Below are positions 1-7,080 of a stretch of 35,731 nucleotides of DNA, piece by piece (positions within the stretch are counted from its first letter, which is position 1; each line of letters starts with the position of its first letter). Both the position numbers and the translations under genes were made by a program. The stretch comes from an uncultured Oscillospiraceae bacterium (lineage in GTDB: Bacteria > Bacillota > Clostridia > Oscillospirales > Oscillospiraceae). Below the pieces are notes generated by a model. The model did not search any database. It was not told where the DNA came from and saw nothing but the letters and a program-made list of their open reading frames with translations. Where the stretch lies: the NCBI GenBank assembly GCA_934561175.1, contig CAKTFW010000013.1, forward strand, positions 1 to 35,731, written 5' to 3'.

Positions 1-479
1 GCATAGCGTTCCTCGCCATATTCATAAAAAACTTTCCGCAGCGCCGCCGCATCATACCGATTGACCACATCATAAGCCGTTATCGACTGTGATTGATCCA
101 TCCGCATATCCAGCGGCGCATCGACCATGTAAGAAAATCCTCGCTCCGCATGATCCAGCTGTGGCGACGATACACCAAGGTCAAACAGCATTCCATCAAC
201 GCCTGTAATTCCCAGACGCTCCAGGACTTCGTCAATCTCTGAAAAATTGTCATGCACCAGTGTTACGCGGTCTCCGTAGGGCTTTAACCGTTCACTGGCA
301 GCGTCCAGCGCCATCTGATCGCGATCAATCCCAATCAATCTACCCGTTGTCAATCGTCTTGCAATTTCAAACGAGTGCCCCGCGCCGCCCAGCGTACCGT
401 CCAAGTAAATCCCATCCGGTCGAATCCGGAGCGCATCAATACATTCCTGCAACAGCACCGAGCGATGTGAAAATTCCAT
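1..479 (-). CDS. rsmH: 16S rRNA (cytosine(1402)-N4)-methyltransferase RsmH, partial (C-terminus beyond window)
   Basis: N-terminal about 159 residues of RsmH (MraW), which methylates N4 of C1402 in the 30S P site using SAM. It opens with MEFSHRSVLLQEC and carries the SAM-binding motif I DGTLGGAGHS at about residues 25-34, then GIDRDQMAL and LFDLGVSSPQLD, all typical of the family. The ATG (complement 479-477) overlaps the mraZ stop codon by one base (TGATG), so the two are translationally coupled. This is the classic start of the dcw cell-division cluster (mraZ-rsmH-ftsL...), which presumably continues to the left. RsmI, which adds the 2'-O-methyl to the same nucleotide, is encoded at 4532-5362. 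Family identity is firm; only the truncated end is unknown. Confidence 0.96.
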   Translation of the reverse strand, partial: MEFSHRSVLLQECIDALRIRPDGIYLDGTLGGAGHSFEIARRLTTGRLIGIDRDQMALDAASERLKPYGDRVTLVHDNFSEIDEVLERLGITGVDGMLFDLGVSSPQLDHAERGFSYMVDAPLDMRMDQSQSITAYDVVNRYDAAALRKVFYEYGEERY

Positions 480-895
480 CAAAAGCCCAGCTCCTCCATG
501 ACTGCCGCCAAATTCTCCGGCGTCAGTGTCTCTGCTTCCAGCTTCTTATACGCGTCGGCATCCCAAATTTCCGCATGGTTTCCAAGGCCAATGAACATAA
601 CCTCCTGCTCCAACCCCGCATATGCGCGCAAATCGGCAGGCAGCAAAAAGCGCCCCTGCTTGTCCGGTTCGCACTTCGCGGCATTGGCAAAGAAGAATCG
701 CATCCGGCTCTGCTGCGACAACGGCAGGCTGCGGTACTTCTCCTGAATCGCTTCCCAATCCTCCGCCGTATACGCGGACAGGCAGTGATCCAGTCCCAGT
801 GTCACATAGAATGCTTCGCCCAGTTCTTCCCGGAGCTTCGACGGAACGAACAAGCGTCCCTTGGGATCAACCGTGTGCTGATATTTGCCTGTCAT
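479..895 (-). CDS. mraZ: Transcriptional regulator MraZ
   Basis: MraZ is a ring-forming DNA-binding protein with two AbrB-like swapped-hairpin halves that controls its own dcw operon. The protein, about 138 aa, has the repeated signatures HTVDPKGRLFVPSKLRE (N-half) and CEPDKQGRFLLPADLR (C-half). I chose the ATG at 895: GAGGTG lies 6 nt upstream, and MTGKYQHTVD aligns with known MraZ starts. The GTG at 904, which would add three residues, lies inside that ribosome site. A consensus promoter and a 10-bp-period array of TGGA boxes lie directly upstream (910-983), so autoregulation is likely. It overlaps rsmH by one base. Confidence 0.96.
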   Translation of the reverse strand: MTGKYQHTVDPKGRLFVPSKLREELGEAFYVTLGLDHCLSAYTAEDWEAIQEKYRSLPLSQQSRMRFFFANAAKCEPDKQGRFLLPADLRAYAGLEQEVMFIGLGNHAEIWDADAYKKLEAETLTPENLAAVMEELGF

Positions 896-909
896 TCCGC
901 TCACCTCGC

Positions 910-943
910 TCCATTTTTATCATTTTTAATCCATTTTGCTCCA
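910..943 (-). promoter_or_regulatory. MraZ-box array (predicted autoregulatory operator)
   Basis: On the minus strand the motif TGGA recurs at exact 10-bp steps: complements of 940-943, 930-933 and 910-913, with a degenerate ATGA at 920-923. MraZ is known to bind short TGGG/TGGA-type direct repeats spaced one helical turn apart. The array starts about 12 bp downstream of the -10 box, so it covers the transcription start and early leader, where bound MraZ would block transcription. The function is inferred from position, spacing and the adjacent mraZ gene. Confidence 0.75.
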
Positions 944-954
944 CTTTGTTTTTT

Positions 955-983
955 ATTATAGGGGAATCCTATTGGAATTGCAA
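955..983 (-). promoter_or_regulatory. Sigma-A promoter of mraZ-rsmH
   Basis: -35 TTGCAA (983-978), 17-bp spacer, -10 TATAAT (960-955), reading into mraZ. Start expected near 948, just before the TGGA-box array. Confidence 0.8.
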
Positions 984-1087
984 TCACTTCTTCGAATTTT
1001 TCCAGGAAAAAATGCTGCATTTTCCTACTATTTTTCGATTGCCCCCTATTTCCATGCACCGTCTTTCTTCTTGGCCGCCTGTACTGC

Positions 1088-1129
1088 AAAAAAGCGGGAG
1101 GACCTGGTACTCAGTCCTCCCGCTTTTTT
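1088..1129. terminator. Intrinsic terminator after clpC (bidirectional form)
   Basis: A perfect 10-bp GC-rich stem, GCGGGAGGAC (1094-1103) with GTCCTCCCGC (1114-1123), is flanked by six A on one side and six T on the other, so it can work on both strands. The clpC stop codon (1111-1113) lies in the loop, so the last coding codons form part of the stem. It isolates clpC from the downstream mraZ promoter. Confidence 0.85.
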
Positions 1130-3471
1130 GCAGAAATCAGCTGTATTCCATTCACCCCAGCAATCGCAACCGCTTCGTCTCCTGCGTGATAGCGCCCGGC
1201 CAAAAGGCCGTCTGAAAGTGGCTCTTCCACCATGGCTCGCACCGCTCTGCGCAGCCCGCGGGCCCCGTCTCCATCCCGGCATCCCGCCCGGACCAACGCC
1301 GCCAGTGCCGTATCTTCCACGCGCAGCTGTACCTTTAATTGTGCCGCCCTGCGCGTCGTCTGTTCAAGTAAACGGCGCGCAATTTCCTGCAACTGCGGCG
1401 GCTGAAGCGGCTGGAACTGCACAACGCAGTCAATGCGTCCCAAGAATTCCGGAGAAAAATATTCTCGCAGTGCCGCATCGTAGCGTCCTGCAGAATCGCC
1501 AAGAAATCCGACACTGTCCCGGCGCTGCGCCCCCAGATTTGTAGTCATAACCAAAATCGTATTGCGGAAGTTCACCTGCCGTCCAACAGAATCATGCAGT
1601 ACACCGTCTTCCATTACTTGAAGCAGTAAATTGGTCACATCCCGGTGTGCCTTTTCGATTTCATCCAATAACACCAAACTGTAGGGCCTGCGCCGCACTT
1701 TTTCCGTCAGTTCACCGCCCTCGCCATAGCCAACATAACCGGGAGGCGCTCCTACCAGCCGTGACGCAGTGAATCGGTCCATATACTCGGACATATCCAA
1801 TCGAATCATTGCGTCGCGATTTCCATAGACACATGCAGCCAATGCCCTGCACAGTTCTGTTTTCCCTACACCCGTTGGTCCTGCAAACAGCAGCACTCCA
1901 ACCGGCCGGTTGGGATCTGCCATACCGGAGCGTCCGCGGCGCACTGCCCGCGCCACTGCCGAAACCGCCGCATCCTGCCCTACAATTGTTTCATGCAGCC
2001 TGTTTTCCAGCACTGCCAGCCGCTCTGATTCCTCCTGCTCCAACTGTGCAACCGGGATTCCAGTTCGGGCAGACACTGCCTGTGCAATTTCAAATTCCGT
2101 CACAGTTTTACGACGACCGCGCCGACCATGGCGGGCCGACACTGTTTCCATTTTCTGCTGCAATTGCGCAGCTCGCTCATAGCTGTGTGTCCGCACCGCC
2201 TCATCAAGCTCCCGGCTCAACGCTGCCCGCGCACGCTCCGACACGCTCTCCGGGCTACGCAGCAGTGAGATTCGCAACGCCGCTGCTGCTTCGTCCAGCA
2301 AATCCACCGCCTTATCTGGCAGCGCCCGATCGGTCAGATACCGCTGCGAGAGGGTCACCGACGCCTGAATCGCACGATCCGTCAAAATAACGCCATGGTG
2401 CTGTTCAAGCCCCGGCCGCAGGCCGCGCAGTATTCGTTCCGTCTCCGCCGCCGTCGGTTCTTCCACCTGGATCCGGCGAAAACGCCGTTCCAGCGCCGCA
2501 TCTTTTTCAATATATTTTCGATATTCCTCGGTTGTTGTCGCACCAATCACCTGAATTTCTCCACGCCCAAGCGCCGGTTTCAAGATATTCGCCGCATCAA
2601 TCGCACCCTCTGCAGAGCCTGCTCCAACAATGGTATGAATCTCATCTAAAAACAAAATAATGTCCCCTGCTCTGCGCGTTTCCTCCAGCATATCCCGAAT
2701 CCGCTGTTCAAATTCACCGCGATATTTTGTTCCTGCAATCAGGCATGCCATATCCAGCGCCAGCAGCCGTTTTCCGCGCAAGTTTTCCGGTACATCGCCT
2801 CTGGCCAGCCGCTGCGCAATTCCCTCTGCAATCGCTGTCTTTCCGACCCCTGGTTCTCCTACCAACACCGGATTATTCTTCTGCTTTCGGCTCAGCACCT
2901 GCAGCGTAAGCATTGTTTCCCGTTCCCGCCCAATTACTGGCGACAGACTTGCCGCCTCCTCTGTAAGGTCTACTGAAAATTGATCCAACAATTTCGTCGA
3001 AATTACCTCCCTTCTCTGCACACTCGGCGTTTGCTTGAGATCCGCTCCTAAAAACGCCTCAGAAAACAACTGCTCAAAATCCATCTGCAATTTTTGCAGA
3101 ATGCGTGCAGCCGTGCAGCTGTGCTCCCGCAGCATTGCCAACAGCAGATGCACTTCCTGAATCTGCGGCTGCAGCAGTCGCTCCGCTTCCCGCGCCGCAT
3201 TTCTGATAATCCGCTGCAGCTGCAGGCTCATCCCCTGTGCCAGCGGCAGTCCCGTCTCCCCTCTTCCAAGACTTTGCTCCACTTGCTGCAGCACCAGCGA
3301 TGGCGTAACGCCAGCGCGCAGCAAAATTCTGCCCGCCTCTGAGGTACTGCGTACCGTCATTGCCAGCAGCAAATGTTCACTTCCTACAAATCCATGTCCA
3401 TAGGCGCGCGCCAGCGTCGCAGCACAGCGAATAGTTGCAGCAGCGCCAGGCGACAGCGTTCGCTTTCCCAT
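1111..3471 (-). CDS. clpC: ATP-dependent Clp protease ATP-binding subunit, ClpC type
   Basis: An AAA+ unfoldase of about 786 aa that feeds substrates to ClpP. Numbered from a GTG three codons upstream: N-domain with two Clp-N repeats (about 5-145); D1 with Walker A GEPGVGKT (208-215), Walker B ILFLDE (275-280) and arginine finger LERRFRR; a short UvrB/C-like middle domain (about 400-455); D2 with Walker A GPTGVGKT (534-541) and Walker B LVLLDE. A VGF tripeptide in DSVGFLGDS matches the ClpP-docking loop. The M-domain length fits ClpC rather than ClpB. I prefer the ATG at 3471 because AGGTG lies 6 nt upstream; the in-frame GTG at 3480 lies next to that site. ctsR, mcsA and mcsB are not adjacent, unlike the Bacillus arrangement, and I saw no CtsR-type repeat upstream. 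Confidence 0.93.
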   Translation of the reverse strand: MGKRTLSPGAAATIRCAATLARAYGHGFVGSEHLLLAMTVRSTSEAGRILLRAGVTPSLVLQQVEQSLGRGETGLPLAQGMSLQLQRIIRNAAREAERLLQPQIQEVHLLLAMLREHSCTAARILQKLQMDFEQLFSEAFLGADLKQTPSVQRREVISTKLLDQFSVDLTEEAASLSPVIGRERETMLTLQVLSRKQKNNPVLVGEPGVGKTAIAEGIAQRLARGDVPENLRGKRLLALDMACLIAGTKYRGEFEQRIRDMLEETRRAGDIILFLDEIHTIVGAGSAEGAIDAANILKPALGRGEIQVIGATTTEEYRKYIEKDAALERRFRRIQVEEPTAAETERILRGLRPGLEQHHGVILTDRAIQASVTLSQRYLTDRALPDKAVDLLDEAAAALRISLLRSPESVSERARAALSRELDEAVRTHSYERAAQLQQKMETVSARHGRRGRRKTVTEFEIAQAVSARTGIPVAQLEQEESERLAVLENRLHETIVGQDAAVSAVARAVRRGRSGMADPNRPVGVLLFAGPTGVGKTELCRALAACVYGNRDAMIRLDMSEYMDRFTASRLVGAPPGYVGYGEGGELTEKVRRRPYSLVLLDEIEKAHRDVTNLLLQVMEDGVLHDSVGRQVNFRNTILVMTTNLGAQRRDSVGFLGDSAGRYDAALREYFSPEFLGRIDCVVQFQPLQPPQLQEIARRLLEQTTRRAAQLKVQLRVEDTALAALVRAGCRDGDGARGLRRAVRAMVEEPLSDGLLAGRYHAGDEAVAIAGVNGIQLISAKKRED

Positions 3472-3556
3472 GATTTTCACCTGCTTTCGGCTACAGCATG
3501 GGCAAATTTTCTAAAAAATATACGACGGATTAGTCGAAATCACCACGAAATTCCAT

Positions 3557-3584
3557 TTGCATTTTCGGGATTTCGTGCTACAAT
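3557..3584 (+). promoter_or_regulatory. Sigma-A promoter of the ferredoxin gene
   Basis: -35 TTGCAT (3557-3562), 16-bp spacer, -10 TACAAT (3579-3584). The start would be near 3591, about 24 nt before the ATG and just ahead of TGGAGGTG. Confidence 0.7.
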
Positions 3585-3614
3585 TAGATAGCAATTATTT
3601 TGGAGGTGTTACCG

Positions 3615-3785
3615 ATGGCATATGTGATTACCGACGCCTGCATCAGCTGCGGTGCTTGCAGCGACGCTTGCCCGATGGGTCTGATCAAGGAGGGCGACGC
3701 CCACTACGAGATCGACGCAAATCAGTGCATTGATTGCGGCGCTTGTGCAGATACCTGCCCGACGCAGGCTATCAAGCAGGAGTAA
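3615..3785 (+). CDS. 2[4Fe-4S] ferredoxin
   Basis: A 56-aa clostridial-type ferredoxin and low-potential electron carrier of the cytoplasm. Two full cluster motifs CxxCxxCxxxCP are present: C9, C12, C15 with C19-P20, and C38, C41, C44 with C48-P49. The two halves show the internal duplication typical of the family. The ATG at 3615 has GGAGGTG 6 nt upstream; an upstream in-frame ATG at 3600 lies before the ribosome site and would add five non-conserved residues. The gene is monocistronic, with its own promoter and a following hairpin. It supports an anaerobic lifestyle with ferredoxin-linked metabolism. Confidence 0.95.
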   Translation: MAYVITDACISCGACSDACPMGLIKEGDAHYEIDANQCIDCGACADTCPTQAIKQE

Positions 3786-3800
3786 TGAAGCATCTACGGC

Positions 3801-3838
3801 GGGCCTGCACCGAATGGTGCAGGCCCGTTGCTTCTATT
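3801..3838 (+). terminator. Terminator after ferredoxin
   Basis: A perfect 11-bp stem GGGCCTGCACC / GGTGCAGGCCC (3801-3811 / 3816-3826) with tetraloop GAAT, followed by a mixed pyrimidine run (GTTGCTTCTATTT). The U-tract is poor, so some read-through into the next gene, whose own ribosome site is weak, is possible. Confidence 0.65.
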
Positions 3839-3843
3839 TACCG

Positions 3844-4527
3844 ATGAAACATGATTATGAATGCCTCCGTCCCGGTATCTACCTCCGGCAGGATCCCAGG
3901 CTCAAGCTCACAACCGACGCATTACTTCTGGCTGCATTCTGCCATCCGCCCCACGGCGCCTCCATTGCCGATCTCGGTTGTGGCTCCGGTGCTATTTCAT
4001 TACTGCTTTGCGCTGCAGACCCCACCTGTCACCTGACTGGAATTGAATGCGACGGCACAGCCTGCGCATTGGCGGAAGACAGCCGCCAAGCCAGCCAATT
4101 AACAGATCGATTTTCCGTCGTACAATGCGATCTCCGCCGCTGCCGAACCAAGTTTTCTCCGGGCAGTTTTGACTATGCTGTTGCAAATCCACCTTATTTT
4201 CCCACTGGAACAAATTCTGCCCGTGCCGAACAGGTTTGTACGCTGCAAGAACTCTGTAATACGGCGGCTTATCTGGTAAAAAACGGCGGTACTTTTTCCA
4301 TGATTTACCGACCGGAACGGTTGACAGACGCACTCTGTGCACTGCGCGCTGCGCATCTTGAACCAAAACGCATTCAATTTGTCCGTCATCAGGTCGGTAC
4401 ACCGATCAATCTGGTTCTGTTATCCGCTAAACACGGCGGCCATTCCGGTCTGCAATTTGAACCAGACCGAATTCTACACCAATCACACTGCTGTGATTCC
4501 ACTCTTTACAGCCATAAGGAGGATTGA
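3844..4527 (+). CDS. tRNA1(Val) (adenine(37)-N6)-methyltransferase-like protein (TrmN6/YabB family)
   Basis: A 227-aa class I SAM-dependent methyltransferase. SAM motif I ADLGCGSG is at about residues 42-49 and the N6-adenine motif NPPYF at 115-119. The N-terminal YLRQDPRLKLTTDALLLA resembles the YfiC/YabB family that modifies A37 of tRNA. Context agrees: yabB is next to rsmI and near abrB in Bacillus, as here (yazA is absent). I chose the ATG at 3844 by homology of the N-terminus. No Shine-Dalgarno precedes it (TATTTACCG), which is unusual here; upstream in-frame starts lie in the ferredoxin terminator. Its last codons supply the AAGGAGG ribosome site for rsmI. Exact target is inferred from family. 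Confidence 0.85.
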   Translation: MKHDYECLRPGIYLRQDPRLKLTTDALLLAAFCHPPHGASIADLGCGSGAISLLLCAADPTCHLTGIECDGTACALAEDSRQASQLTDRFSVVQCDLRRCRTKFSPGSFDYAVANPPYFPTGTNSARAEQVCTLQELCNTAAYLVKNGGTFSMIYRPERLTDALCALRAAHLEPKRIQFVRHQVGTPINLVLLSAKHGGHSGLQFEPDRILHQSHCCDSTLYSHKED

Positions 4528-4531
4528 CGCT

Positions 4532-5362
4532 ATGCTCTATCTGGTACCCACCCCGATCGGTAATCTTGGAGATATTTCCGAGCGAATGCGCACCGCGCTT
4601 GAAGCCGCAGATTTCATCGGTGCAGAAGACACACGCGTTACATTGAAGCTGTTAAACCATCTTGGCCTCAAAAAGCCGCTGGTCAGCTATTATGACCACA
4701 ATCGCGCCGAAGCAGGGCAGAAAATTCTCTCCCGCCTTCTCGCCGGTGAAACCTGCGCGCTGGTTTCCGACGCCGGAACCCCTGCCATCTCCGACCCCGG
4801 AGAGGACTTGGTCGCACTGTGTATTGCCAATGGAATTCCCGTCAGCGCAATTCCGGGCCCCTGTGCTGCAATTACGGCGCTGTGCATGTCCGGTCTTCCA
4901 ACCGGCCGTTTTTGCTTTGAAGGGTTTTTAACTATGAATCGGAAGAACCGCCGTGCACATTTGGATTCTCTGCACGGCGAACCGCGTACCATGATTTTTT
5001 ACGAAGCACCACACAAACTGCGTGCAACCCTGGCAGATCTCGCTGAAACTTTTGGTCCCGATCGTAGAATTTCCCTGTGCCGTGAGATGACCAAGTTGCA
5101 CGAAGAGGTCCTGCGAATGTCTTTGAAAACAGCAATAGAATACTACACCACGCAGGATCCGCGCGGTGAATATGTGCTGATCGTCGAAGGTGCATCGGCG
5201 CCAACAGTTCCTGCAATCTCAGAATCAGACGCACTGGCCAGGGTTTTCGCTTTGCAAGAAGCAGGTGCCTCCTTAAAAGAGGCCGCGCGGCAAGCCGCCG
5301 CCGAAACCGGCTTTCCCAAAAATCGTCTTTATGAGCTGGCCTTACAATCCAAACAGAGCTAA
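4532..5362 (+). CDS. rsmI: 16S rRNA (cytidine(1402)-2'-O)-methyltransferase RsmI
   Basis: RsmI adds the 2'-O-methyl to C1402 of 16S rRNA, complementing the N4 methylation by RsmH. The 276-aa protein is of usual length, begins MLYLVPTPIGNLGDIS, and carries GAEDTR, LVSDAGTPAISDPG and AIPGPCA, the tetrapyrrole-methylase-fold signatures. The ATG at 4532 has AAGGAGG (4516-4522) 9 nt upstream, inside the end of the preceding gene and 4 bp beyond its stop, so the pair is coupled. A longer in-frame reading back to 4337 would only overlap the methyltransferase gene and is not real. A hairpin follows at 5368. Confidence 0.96.
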   Translation: MLYLVPTPIGNLGDISERMRTALEAADFIGAEDTRVTLKLLNHLGLKKPLVSYYDHNRAEAGQKILSRLLAGETCALVSDAGTPAISDPGEDLVALCIANGIPVSAIPGPCAAITALCMSGLPTGRFCFEGFLTMNRKNRRAHLDSLHGEPRTMIFYEAPHKLRATLADLAETFGPDRRISLCREMTKLHEEVLRMSLKTAIEYYTTQDPRGEYVLIVEGASAPTVPAISESDALARVFALQEAGASLKEAARQAAAETGFPKNRLYELALQSKQS

Positions 5363-5367
5363 AAATT

Positions 5368-5400
5368 ACGCCCAGACCTCAAAGTCCGGGCGTTCTTCTT
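5368..5400 (+). terminator. Terminator after rsmI
   Basis: Stem ACGCCCAGAC (5368-5377) with GTCCGGGCGT (5384-5393), one A-C mismatch, six-base loop, then TCTTCTTT. It separates rsmI from the convergent abrB. Confidence 0.7.
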
Positions 5401-5430
5401 TACATTTTGATTTTAAGCATCCAGATGTAT

Positions 5431-5468
5431 AAAAAAATTCTTCGTATGACAAAAATCATACGAAGAAT
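5431..5468 (-). terminator. Terminator after abrB
   Basis: A perfect 13-bp stem, ATTCTTCGTATGA (5437-5449) with TCATACGAAGAAT (5456-5468), loop CAAAAA; on the minus strand it is followed by seven T (5437-5431). Confidence 0.85.
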
Positions 5469-5476
5469 CCCACCGT

Positions 5477-5725
5477 TTATCGATACAGGCGTTCCAATTC
5501 CGCCAAACAATTTGGGCAAATGTTTTTTCCTTTATAGTTCAGCACATTCTTTGCATCATTGCAGAATACGCAGGTCGGCTCATACTTTTTCAGTACAATC
5601 GACGCGCCATCCACATAAATTTCAAGAGAATCTTTCTCCGCAATATCCAGCGTTCTGCGGAGTTCAATTGGGAGTACAACTCTGCCAAGCTCATCCACTT
5701 TTCTGACAATCCCGGTAGACTTCAT
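5477..5725 (-). CDS. abrB: AbrB-family transcriptional regulator with zinc-ribbon tail
   Basis: An 82-aa transition-state-type regulator. Residues 1-50 form the AbrB swapped-hairpin DNA-binding domain (GIVRKVDELGRVVLPIELRR). The C-terminus carries CxxC at 52/55 and CPNC at 70/73, a zinc ribbon seen in clostridial AbrB homologues but not in Bacillus AbrB. The start is ATG 5725, with GGAGG 8 nt upstream; a TTG one codon earlier is less likely. It is convergent with rsmI, the same placement as in Bacillus subtilis. A fully consensus promoter lies upstream and a strong terminator downstream, so it is a well-expressed single-gene unit. Targets cannot be read from this window. Confidence 0.93.
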   Translation of the reverse strand: MKSTGIVRKVDELGRVVLPIELRRTLDIAEKDSLEIYVDGASIVLKKYEPTCVFCNDAKNVLNYKGKNICPNCLAELERLYR

Positions 5726-5785
5726 CAAGCCCCTCCTTCCCTATTTTCGCCTAAAAACGACAAGTATTAACAGGTTTATTGATTA

Positions 5786-5814
5786 ATTATAGTGTCCCGG
5801 TTTGTAAGTGTCAA
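5786..5814 (-). promoter_or_regulatory. Consensus sigma-A promoter of abrB
   Basis: Perfect -35 TTGACA (5814-5809), 17-bp spacer, perfect -10 TATAAT (5791-5786). The leader to the ATG is about 55 nt. This is among the strongest promoters in the window. Confidence 0.88.
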
Positions 5815-5929
5815 CGCGAATTCATTGGAATTTCGTCACATTTTCCCGAAAGCGAATCATTTTTTCCAAGTTCTTAAAACCAGCCTGTCTCCATAAAGTA
5901 GGATAGACAAGAAACAGAGGTGACGCCAT

Positions 5930-6505
5930 TTGGTAATGAGTTGGATCTGGACGATTCTGATGATTTTCTCCACAGGCTGTGCATTTTTGCTGGGACATAC
6001 AAGTGCTGTTTCCGGCGCAATTCTAACCGGTGCCGGCGCGGGTGTACAGCTTGCCATTTCCTTAGCCGGACCGCTGTGCCTGTGGAGTGGCCTTGCCGCT
6101 GTTATGGAAGAAGCCGGACTGACAGCCATCCTGGCACGATTCATGCGGCCAGTTCTCAGACGACTCTTTCCCATCAGTGCGCAAGATACGCAAACCCTTG
6201 GCTGCATCGCCGCCAATGTGGCTGCAAATCTCTTTGGACTTGGCAACGCAGCAACGCCGCTCGGTATTGAAGCCGTCCGCCGTATGCGTCACGGCAGCGA
6301 CACCGCCTCGGACGAAATGTGCCGTCTGATTGTTATGAACACCGCTTCCATTCAGCTCATTCCCACCACTGTTGCAGCAGTCCGCCTGGCTGCAGGCGCT
6401 GCCACCCCCTTTGATATTCTTCCATCCGTCTGGATCACCTCCATTTGCTCGGTCACTGCCGGGCTTGTCGCAGCGTGGCTGTTACAGCGCTGGTTTCGCC
6501 CATGA
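5930..6505 (+). CDS. spmA: Spore maturation protein A (SpmA)
   Basis: A 191-aa integral membrane protein of the nucleoside-recognition (Gate) domain family, with several hydrophobic segments, and the conserved ANVAANLFGLGNAATPLG and MNTASIQLIPTT motifs. SpmA and SpmB are needed for full spore-core dehydration in Bacillus. The likely start is TTG 5930, with GAGGTG (5917-5922) 7 nt upstream; the ATG two codons later is spaced 13 nt from it. The end overlaps spmB by four bases (ATGA). It is divergent from abrB. I found no convincing sigma-A promoter in 5815-5929, as expected for a compartment-specific sporulation gene, but could not identify a sporulation promoter either. Confidence 0.93.
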   Translation: MVMSWIWTILMIFSTGCAFLLGHTSAVSGAILTGAGAGVQLAISLAGPLCLWSGLAAVMEEAGLTAILARFMRPVLRRLFPISAQDTQTLGCIAANVAANLFGLGNAATPLGIEAVRRMRHGSDTASDEMCRLIVMNTASIQLIPTTVAAVRLAAGAATPFDILPSVWITSICSVTAGLVAAWLLQRWFRP

Positions 6506-7014
6506 GCATGGACTTAATCGTGCCACTGCTGCTAGCAACCATCAGTGCTGCTGCACTGGCGCGGCGCTGTGATGTCTATACCGCCATGCTTCAAGGCGCG
6601 CAAAACGGACTGCAGATTTTACTGCACATCGTTCCCGCACTCATTGTACTGCTGACGCTTGTACATATTCTGCGCGCTTCCGGGATGATGGAATTTCTCG
6701 CCAAGCTGCTGACGCCGCTGTGCCGTCTGGTGGGCATTCCGCCGGAAACTGCCCCCTTAATCCTGATTCGCCCGCTCAGCGGCAGCGCCGCATTGGCTGT
6801 AGGCGCTGATCTGATGGCGGTCTATGGCCCAGATTCGCAAATCGGACGCACTGCCGCCATTATGCTCGGTTCCACAGAAACCACCTTCTACACCATCAGT
6901 GTCTATTTTGGCGCGGTTGGGATCCACCGCACCCGTTATGCCATTCCCGCCGCACTCATTGCAGACTTTACCGGTTTCTTTGTTGCATCGCTCACCGCAA
7001 AATATTTCTTTTAG
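6502..7014 (+). CDS. spmB: Spore maturation protein B (SpmB)
   Basis: A 170-aa membrane protein and partner of SpmA in spore-core dehydration. Family motifs seen are LRASGMMEFLAKLLTPL, IRPLSGSAALAV and MLGSTETTFYTISVYFGAVG. ATG 6502 overlaps the spmA stop (ATGA), so translation is coupled; an upstream in-frame reading from 6445 overlaps spmA and is discarded. About five hydrophobic segments are visible. Function is known from Bacillus; the exact transported or sensed molecule is not established. Confidence 0.93.
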   Translation: MSMDLIVPLLLATISAAALARRCDVYTAMLQGAQNGLQILLHIVPALIVLLTLVHILRASGMMEFLAKLLTPLCRLVGIPPETAPLILIRPLSGSAALAVGADLMAVYGPDSQIGRTAAIMLGSTETTFYTISVYFGAVGIHRTRYAIPAALIADFTGFFVASLTAKYFF

Positions 7015-7080
7015 ACTGTACAGCCGTCTGGTTTTTTGATAAGATAAAGGGTACTATTCTACAAACGAGGAGACAATGCC

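Noticed and set aside
896..904. GTG start of mraZ three codons upstream
   Set aside because: The GTG is part of the GAGGTG ribosome site for the ATG at 895. The clpC GTG at 3480 was set aside for the same reason.
3730..3843. Longer N-terminus for the TrmN6-like protein
   Set aside because: The added residues would come from the ferredoxin gene end and its terminator hairpin; family similarity begins at MKHDYECLRPG.
4337..4531. Upstream extension of rsmI
   Set aside because: It overlaps the methyltransferase gene in another frame; the RsmI family starts at MLYLVPTPIGN, which has an AAGGAGG site.
5815..5929. Sigma-E or sigma-G promoter for spmA
   Set aside because: CATAAAGT at 5892-5899 resembles a sigma-E -10, but no -35 match lies at a suitable distance, so no call was made.
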